Shown piece after piece: positions 57,801 to 64,000 of a stretch of 64,000 nt of DNA. Below the pieces are notes generated by a model that did no database searches, was not told where the DNA came from, and worked only from the letters and a program-made list of their open reading frames with translations. Numbering within the stretch: the stretch's first letter is position 1; each line of letters opens with the position of its first letter. Position numbers and translations under genes: made by a program. The stretch is taken from the NCBI GenBank assembly GCA_013420905.1, contig JAAXNY010000005.1, positions 1,426,001-1,490,000 of the forward strand. Direction: 5' to 3'. The DNA comes from Collybia mongolica (Eukaryota; Basidiomycota; Agaricomycetes; Agaricales; Clitocybaceae).

Positions 57801-59860
57801 GACTAGAAACAATGTAGATGATAGTTTATAGAGGTCATGTGACCATGGGAAAATGTTACCAAGTAAACAAGCAATGCCTGTGCACAAAAACCATCAGAAC
57901 TTACTTTTCCCAGGATCATGGACACTAAATGAGCATTCAGATTGTTGTCATGTATTTGGTATACTTATGTGATGGAATAGATCATGTGACATATGTCAAT
58001 ATATAGAGAATTCAATCCTCTTTGTATTTCAGGTAAATATAGTAGTAGTTGTTGATTTTTCCAATGTTTAGGATAATTTCCCACAAGGGTCATGTTTGGT
58101 AAGGGTCATTGTTGTTATAAGATGTTTGTTCATCTTTGGTATAATACACAGACCTTCAAAACTAGCTGAATCTGGACATTTCTAATATTTCGCTCAAAAT
58201 AGACTGTGGGAAAAATGTGCTCAACAAGGAAATTGTAGAGCCATGTTTGTACATTCCAAACATATAAAAACAAAGTTAATAGCTTTACTGGTTATGGAGA
58301 AAATCACAAAATAAATTTTGAAACATGACGCTTTGAAATATTAGATATGCACATTTTGATGGCATCATCAAAAGCATTATGTAAGCATCCCAAATACATG
58401 CAAATTATGTCACAATACTTTGTATTTGTGGAGAAATGCTGTAAAAAGCCATAAGAGAAGAAAAATCCCATTATGGAAATATTTTCCTGCAGTGTTGAAA
58501 TATGAATGAATGAATGAATCACCTTTCTGCCTGAAAACTGGGTTGATAAAGAACTTGTCTTTAGTAAACTAAAGAACTCATAATATGCAAAAATTTGGGT
58601 GCATACAACTGCCTCACTTGGATTTTTTGAAATGACAACAACTGCATTAGGCCAGGCTTTATGACAATTTTCCAACACCACCTGCAAGGAATTTGTCACC
58701 AGGGAACTCCCTTGCAAGGAGGCAGCATGTGGGAGGTGTAAAGCAGCAACTGCTGCATGTAAGGCTAAGGAACAAGCTCCCACTGACAAAGGCAAAGAGA
58801 AAGCTCCTTCAGACCAAAAAAAAGCAGAAAGGAAAGAAAAAGGATGGAGCACTTCACAAAGTCTTCAATCTTTGCACTTACAAATTGCATGCACTCAGGG
58901 ACTATCTGGTTATATGGTACAACAGACAATTATTCTACCCAAGTCATGAGACTGTTTACCACCCACAATATGCAGAAACTAACCTTTTCTCTAGGGTGAA
59001 CTTGAACACCACTGTGTCAAGCACTTTTATGCACACACCAACAAAATCTGCCAATTCACATGGCAAATAGCAAAACACCAACAACACAAACATGTTCTTC
59101 CCAATATGAAGCTTCAACATGAACAAACCATACAAGCCCCATCAGCAACAGCTGAAATCCCTGATAATGCCACAGACCATCCTACCCCCATGCCTACATA
59201 TAACAAGCCTACTGCTGCTGAGCAATGACCCTGCAATGATGGTAAGTTGGCAATAATTTCCCTGGGCCTTTGCCAAATAGCATACAGAATTTTCTTCCAC
59301 AACTCAAGGACCACTTGCTCAGTTGTATCCTTGGGCACTTTTTTGATGGTGATGAAATACCCTTCTCAGATGACAACTGTAACACAATAAGTTTCATTAA
59401 CAACAAGATCTACAAACATAAGGTCATCCATTTCATGTACAGTATGTTGGAATGTGAGTCTCAAATCACCTGCCATTTGCTAACTGAAATATTGCATGAA
59501 TAGGTTTGTTGACCAAGACATGTTCATGAGATTTCATGGTGGCAGCATTGGGCACAAATCAATGTGGGAAGCTCTTGCAAAGATCAGCAAAGAGTTCCAC
59601 AACCTATTTGATGATGGAGATGATGAACCAATTACAGGTGGCAGTGGCGTGAACATCAACAGAGACGGAGAGGATGATGACAAGGGAGAAGACAATGAAA
59701 TGGAAGATGATGATGATGAGACTGATGATGAGGAAGATGATGATGAGGATGTCAATGGGGCAGATCTGGGCCCTGAGGATGGTGAGGAGACTTGGGAGGA
59801 TGTATCGGATGTTGAGGGGTATCCCCACTTTGATGTTTTTTTTTTCTTCCTTTTCATGCA
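54835..59860 (+). pseudogene. Plavaka-superfamily transposase gene, decayed copy 2
   Basis: Second large transposase, opposite strand and different subfamily. In order: N-terminal coiled-coil region (about 55250-55440, KLREEKVEKEKQQQDEHKM), NEFGLYCIYTTFPTNNPDEN, WWSGLGLSV, FTPFLNATIFQLMSWFYGGS, DGWKESTVKLRLPAEQFKHK, PGCMLETAVAVIMLWSDSTH with LANFGTASLWPIYGFFGNQ, FAAHHLTYIPS, HGIVIECADGIMRRLFPCFF with TYSADYPEK, YLATCPCPQCFIQKDQIP, FYSMFVPDLLHESELGVWKA, a gap, KEFVTRELPCKEAACGR, FLPQLKDHLLSCILGHFFDG, and at the C-terminus FVDQDMFMRFHGGSIGHKS followed by a long Asp/Glu tract. Stops and frame changes occur throughout, and about 870 bases of unrelated DNA (57.74-58.60 kb) interrupt it. Confidence 0.7.
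57740..58600. mobile_element. non-coding insertion within transposase copy 2
   Basis: The transposase frame breaks after HALGW (about 57710) and resumes at FFEMTTTALGQAL (about 58620). The roughly 870 bases between hold no coding sequence, are AT-rich and contain a gaatgaatgaatgaat microsatellite (58502-58518). An inserted element is likely; I could not identify termini or a duplication. Confidence 0.4.
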
Positions 59861-59880
59861 CTCTCATGTTTGTGACACAT

Positions 59881-60529
59881 TCCGTGTTCGCGGAAAAAAT
59901 GTGATTATTTTGTAAAGTTACCACAATAATCGAGAGCACAGTGGAAAATGAATCAAAGGTTCCCTCCTGCCTTACATTGCTCCCCCAACCTCAGCTGACC
60001 ACTCAAGCTTGTTACAAACATGACCACTGGTATACCCTGTAATACCAGGCCCCGCTATGTTGTGCGGACTTTTCCACGAGCCACAATCCAATACCTACTC
60101 GGTGCTCTTTTGCCAATGCATCTTCCAGTAACTCCCGAAACTTTTCATCCACAAATAGGTGAAATTCCCAAAGCTCGTGAAATCTCATTTCAGCATAAAA
60201 ACTCGATGAATTGTGAAACAGCCGAAAAAATGGTGAATTTCAGTCTTTGCTGTTCTCAGTGAGATCCACATAGACTGAGTCCGCAACGTCCGCTTGAACT
60301 CTACTGATCATCTTTACAACTCCAACATTATTTGATTGATTGCGGATAACACACAAAGACACGGGTCCTTGAATTCTACCGGCTTGTAGTGAAGTTGCGT
60401 GCTGTGCATTCGGAAACCTGTCAAGTGTGGCTTTTGCTAACATTGACCTTTTAGGCAGACAAGCTTCAACCGTTCGTCTGTACAGTAATAGTTAGGAAGA
60501 ATCTTGAATGATGGTACAGGCCTATCGAA
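59881..60529. other. boundary region between transposon mosaic and SEC63
   Basis: CG dinucleotides reappear at about 59.88 kb. No supportable gene. A short minus-strand frame at 60240-60443 has no family resemblance. It should include the SEC63 3' UTR. Confidence 0.4.
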
Positions 60530-63024
60530 CTAATCGCTGTCGCTGTCGCTGCTACTACTGCCTTTATCGTCGTCAGTGCTGCTCTCGTCGTCACTCTCAT
60601 CATCGTCCACCGTGCGTTTCTTTACAGCACCGCCACGCATGGCAGCCATCTGTCCGGCGATGGTATCCTCTTCAGGATCTGAGATCTCGTCATCCGAAGG
60701 TTCTTCTGTGGTTAGAACAGACACGTCTTCGATCTTGAGCTATTGACCAAGGTGTACATGAGTGGTGCCTCAACAGCCGTGGTTCATAGAACATACCGAG
60801 ATATCCCGGGAAACATCTTCACCGACAAACGTGTCACTAATCACCTGTACCTTCCATGTAAAAACGCCAGTCCCTTGTGGGGCTTGGAACTGGATCTTGT
60901 AGCTGCGGTAGTTGCGATCACTGTTGGGATGCGAAAAGGGAACATCCATAATTCTCATAGGAGGGACGACAACGCGATTCGTCTTTTCATCGGACAGGAC
61001 TACCCACCATGACGGCTTGCGCTCCTACATACAAAAAAGTTTGTCAGTCGGGAGTGGTGAGGCAATCAAAGAAGTGATACTGACACCAGGCCAATACGGA
61101 GCATGTGCCAATCCGCCAACAGAATCGTCTGACATTTCCTCAACCTCCTTCCGACTTGTAAGGAACTCCTCGTCTTTCTCATCATTCATCTTGATAATTC
61201 GTTTGGTATTATTCGCATCTAGCTCCTCCTTTACGGGGTGAACTTCATTGGGCGGCGAAAGTCTGAGTTTGACGACGAGGAACACAATGGACGATGGAGT
61301 GACCACTCTTTCACCGATAACTGAACAAGTGATTAGTTCGGCAGCCAGTGCTTTAACAAGTTCAGAACGCACCCTTGAATGCAGCATCGACAATCTCAAT
61401 ACGACCCCATTTCTGAAGCGCCTTCTTAACATCCATGACTCGCGAATCAGCTGTCTTTTCAAGAGCACTGAGGATATCGCTGAGGTCCCTGGCTTCGTGT
61501 GCAAGAGCATCGACTTCGGCTGTCTTGATTCCGGGGAGTTGAGCAAAACGTAGGCGCTCAGATCCTGGAATGAGAGCCTGAGCTAGGTGTGCGTGAAGTC
61601 GCATGATTGCCAATGTGGGAAGTAGCCAACTACGCGAGATCGAGATATTTAGGAGGGCACTGAGAAGTATAGGTGTCTGCAAAAGTGTTTTGGTTTGTTC
61701 TAAACCAAATGAGCCATAAGAAATGGGCGTGATTATTGTAAATTAAAAATAATTCTTCACCTTCCTGTAAGGTGGAGTTTTGAATTGAAATCCGAAGTAG
61801 GTGTGCATATATCAAGATGAGTGCCTTCCTTCGGGAGTCGTTATCACCGCATAGGTCACGAACTTCCTCCCATTTATAACCGGCCTGCTCTTTGATCTCT
61901 TTCTCCAGACGGTCCAGATCTGCGTCATACTTGGAAGTCTTGACGGGAAGCTCCCACTGGTATGCTTTACCAAAGGTGCTGATGACTTCTTCCATAGTGG
62001 ATTCTTCTTTGAGAGATTTGAAGAATACAGCAGCTGAACGTGCATTCACACCGTCTTTCGTCTTTTGTCGGCTGCCAAACCACCACCGCCCCTGCGATGT
62101 GTCAAAACCAGTTCAGGGACATGAAACTCGAAGAGGACGTACGACGAGGGCGGGGAGTGCACCGCCAATGAGAAGTCCGTAAACACCCAGAACCCAAATA
62201 TTGTTCTCTCTCTCCACGATCCACTTTGGCAGAGCAATACCCATTGACACGTCTTGTCGGCCGTCGGGGTGACCGTATTTTTCCAGATTTTCGCGAATTG
62301 TTTCGTCTGTTAAACTGAGAAAGAGAAAGGTTGGAGTCCAAAAGCGGATGAATATCATCGAATAGTTACGATTTGTAGGCTTTCGTTATTTCAACGAAAT
62401 GGTTCTGAATTTCTTCTAATGTGTTATTGACAGTTGCGCGAACTTTATCGGGATGGCTACAAAGTCAGTTTGTCAGTTGAAACTCTGCACGGGAAGGAAT
62501 AATTTACGCACTACATCCGGGATAATTTTTTGTAATGTGACTTGATCTCTTTTTCCGTTGTGCCCTTAATTGCATATGAGATACTGGCTTGAATGAGGTA
62601 AGCTGAACGGCTCACCGACTTAATACCAAGAATTTCAAAGGGATTATAGACTTTATTATCTATCTTAGCGGTTGCAGCCTTGTATGCCACGTATCCTAAG
62701 ATCGACCATCCAGCAACAAGGAAGTAGGTTCTGAATACCGTCAGTAAACGGCGTTATGAATGGTTCAAGATGCTTACTTTCTGCTTAAGTTGGGCTTCAG
62801 GAGTGAACCGACACGTTTGCGATGATCAATGCATGGTTTACATTGACAACCGTCCAGGGTCTTCTCTGCTGAATATATGACGAACCATTCGGGCGAAAGA
62901 AAACGACAGACTCACTGGACGAATTGAATAAAGACAAGGTCATAGGAATAAGGACCAATGATAGGAATGTGATCAGAAAATATGCGGCCATATTGCCTCC
63001 TTCATCATAGTGGTACTGCGCCAT
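60530..63024 (-). CDS. SEC63: SEC63, ER protein-translocation J-protein
   Basis: ER membrane J-protein that recruits Kar2/BiP to the Sec61 channel. Exons in transcript order: 62916-63024, 62778-62868, 62616-62730, 62512-62564, 62370-62456, 62143-62314, 61761-62091, 61373-61699, 61085-61320, 60797-61024, 60530-60739; 652 residues, near yeast (663). Seen: luminal YDEGGNMAAYFLITFLSLVL with TM1, TM2 YFLVAGWSILGYVAYKA, the luminal J domain NPFEILGIKSGTTEKEIKSH then MYHPDKVR with its HPD, KYGHPDGRQDVSMGIALPKW, TM3 NIWVLGVYGLLIGGALPALV, the Brl/Sec63 domain (ILLSALLNISISRSWL, RFAQLPGIKTAEVDAL, PSWWVVLSDEKTNRVV) and an acidic, Ser/Asp-rich tail (ESSTDDDKGSSSSDSD) like the CK2-phosphorylated Sec62-binding tail of yeast. 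All introns are GT-AG and phases agree. It is intact right next to decayed transposon DNA. Confidence 0.95.
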
Positions 63025-63964
63025 CCTTTGGGCAGGTTATTCGAGCCAATGCTCTAATGAACGTGGGTGCTGGCTAGCTTGCAGAGAGGCCCACTATTCG
63101 ATATATGTGTTCAAAAAAGACGCAATGAGAACAATAGAAAGCGGGATATGAGATGATGCAGACAAGAGTTCCAGCAAGTCTCGAGAGATCCTGTCTGTCT
63201 GTCGACGTGTTCGCTGAGCTGGCGGAAAGCGAACCCGTGCCGTGACGGTCGCGTGACATAGTCACCTCCCGAGCTCACTCCGGTCATTCGACCGATAATT
63301 CAACACTGCTTGCTGTAAGTGTACCAGATGTATATATGAAATGTGCTGTCGCATTGGAAGGTCGTGGCACCAGACGAGAAAGAGGTATGGGACAATAACA
63401 AGAGTGCTTTCTGCAGTATGAGTCCAATGTATCCAGAGATAAACCAAGTATGACATTACAGAGACCATATCCATCATTACTTGACGTCGACGTTCTAGGG
63501 CTTTGATTATAGATCCCCACCCGAGGATGTATGGTAATTCGAATCCTTGCTCAGAATCGCATTCCAATATTGGTTTGGATCTGGTTGGCCTGTTTCAGGC
63601 AATTGTAAAATCGGCGCAGGGGACAACAATGGTGGGTCCGAGTACCTCGCTTATTTCGTGTTTCGGGAGGAGGGGCGTACGAAAGGGATTGTGATATTGG
63701 TCAGGGATCGGATGCATCGCGTCTGTTTCTACTTCCGCTTCAAAGATGCAAGTTCAAGCCTGGTTCAAACCCAACAAGACATCAAGATAGGCGTGTACGT
63801 GCATGGGGTATACATATAGACAAGTTGGTTGGATACGCGGTAGATATGTTATCGGTGGGATGCTATGTAATAAAATAAAAAAACAATGCCCCGAGTACAC
63901 TACATATAATGATAAATAGATATGACGGTGAAGGACAAGGAATAAAGAAAAATAAAGAAAAGTT
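63025..63964. promoter_or_regulatory. SEC63 upstream region and downstream flank of next gene
   Basis: About 940 bases with normal CG content and no supportable gene; short open frames on both strands lack family resemblance. It contains the SEC63 promoter (minus strand) and the 3' flank of the gene entering from the right edge. Confidence 0.4.
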
Positions 63965-64000
63965 TCAGGGGGTATCATCGACGACGACGATAGCAGCCTC
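63965..64000 (-). CDS. 3' end of an unidentified gene, cut by the window edge
   Basis: Reading inward from the right edge on the minus strand gives EAAIVVVDDTP followed by TGA at 63965-63967. The smooth valine/aspartate coding character and the AT-rich, polyadenylation-like sequence beyond the stop suggest a real C-terminus. Too short to identify; chance cannot be excluded. Confidence 0.35.
   Translation of the reverse strand, partial: EAAIVVVDDTP

Larger units (their letters stand above)
46023..59880. other. second CpG-depleted transposon mosaic
   Basis: About 13.8 kb with very few CG dinucleotides and high TG/CA, ending sharply near 59.88 kb where CG-rich sequence and SEC63 begin. Within it lie the GST fragment, two transposase genes in opposite orientation and at least two host-gene-like relics. 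LINE A, which is not CpG-depleted to the same degree, was inserted into its left edge and is therefore younger. Decay by cytosine methylation and deamination is inferred. Confidence 0.7.

Noticed and set aside
60240..60443. Small minus-strand open frame downstream of SEC63
   Set aside because: No recognisable family, no clear splice partners and located at the edge of decayed repeat DNA.

Overview
The window is nuclear DNA of a mushroom-forming basidiomycete (Agaricomycetes). The genes carry many short (about 45-60 nt) GT-AG introns. The proteins include fungal and basidiomycete types (DUF6534 membrane protein, Plavaka-like transposases, MBOAT ALE1, fungal PPR). The repeats are of kinds common in that class. 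I assembled gene models by hand, matching splice sites to reading frame and to remembered family consensus; no alignment was run.

Layout. 0.5-21.4 kb is a dense euchromatic gene block: actin, EMG1/NEP1 rRNA methyltransferase, SEC14-like lipid-transfer protein, alpha/beta hydrolase (-), a giant mitochondrial-type PPR protein, a coilin-like protein (-), a MARVEL-type four-TM protein, SCO1, an ALE1-type lysophospholipid acyltransferase and the COMPASS subunit SWD1/RBBP5 (-). 21.4-26.1 kb is a gene-free, strongly CpG-depleted repeat block holding a MITE with a 7-bp target duplication, a 490-bp foldback element and a diverged direct repeat. 26.1-32.0 kb returns to genes: a TFIIS-N-like protein whose 5' end is lost at the repeat boundary, uracil phosphoribosyltransferase (-) and a DUF6534 membrane protein.

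32.6-36.1 kb holds two decayed genes on the minus strand: a 5'-truncated P450 with an in-frame stop and a DNA2 nuclease-domain fragment with a frameshift. 36.98-46.02 kb is one LINE (minus strand, ORF1 + EN/RT/RNase H, poly(A), 15-bp target duplication). It is interrupted by a second, 5'-truncated LINE (16-bp duplication) and by an apparently intact Tc1-type transposon with nearly identical 212-bp inverted repeats. 46.0-59.9 kb is an older, CpG-depleted mosaic: a three-exon glutathione S-transferase N-terminal fragment, a minus-strand Plavaka-like transposase gene, a ThDP-dependent decarboxylase/acetolactate-synthase-like relic, a second decayed protein-coding relic, and a plus-strand transposase gene of the same broad superfamily. 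60.5-63.0 kb is an intact SEC63 gene (-). The last 36 bases hold the 3' end of another minus-strand gene.

The gene block is a set of housekeeping functions (cytoskeleton, ribosome maturation, lipid transfer and remodelling, cytochrome oxidase assembly, histone H3K4 methylation, ER translocation, pyrimidine salvage) with no obvious joint pathway. The most informative part is the transposon mosaic. Its target-site duplications give a readable order of events: old CpG-poor layer, then the large LINE, then the small LINE and the Tc1 element. Metabolic-gene relics are embedded between transposase genes in that old layer.
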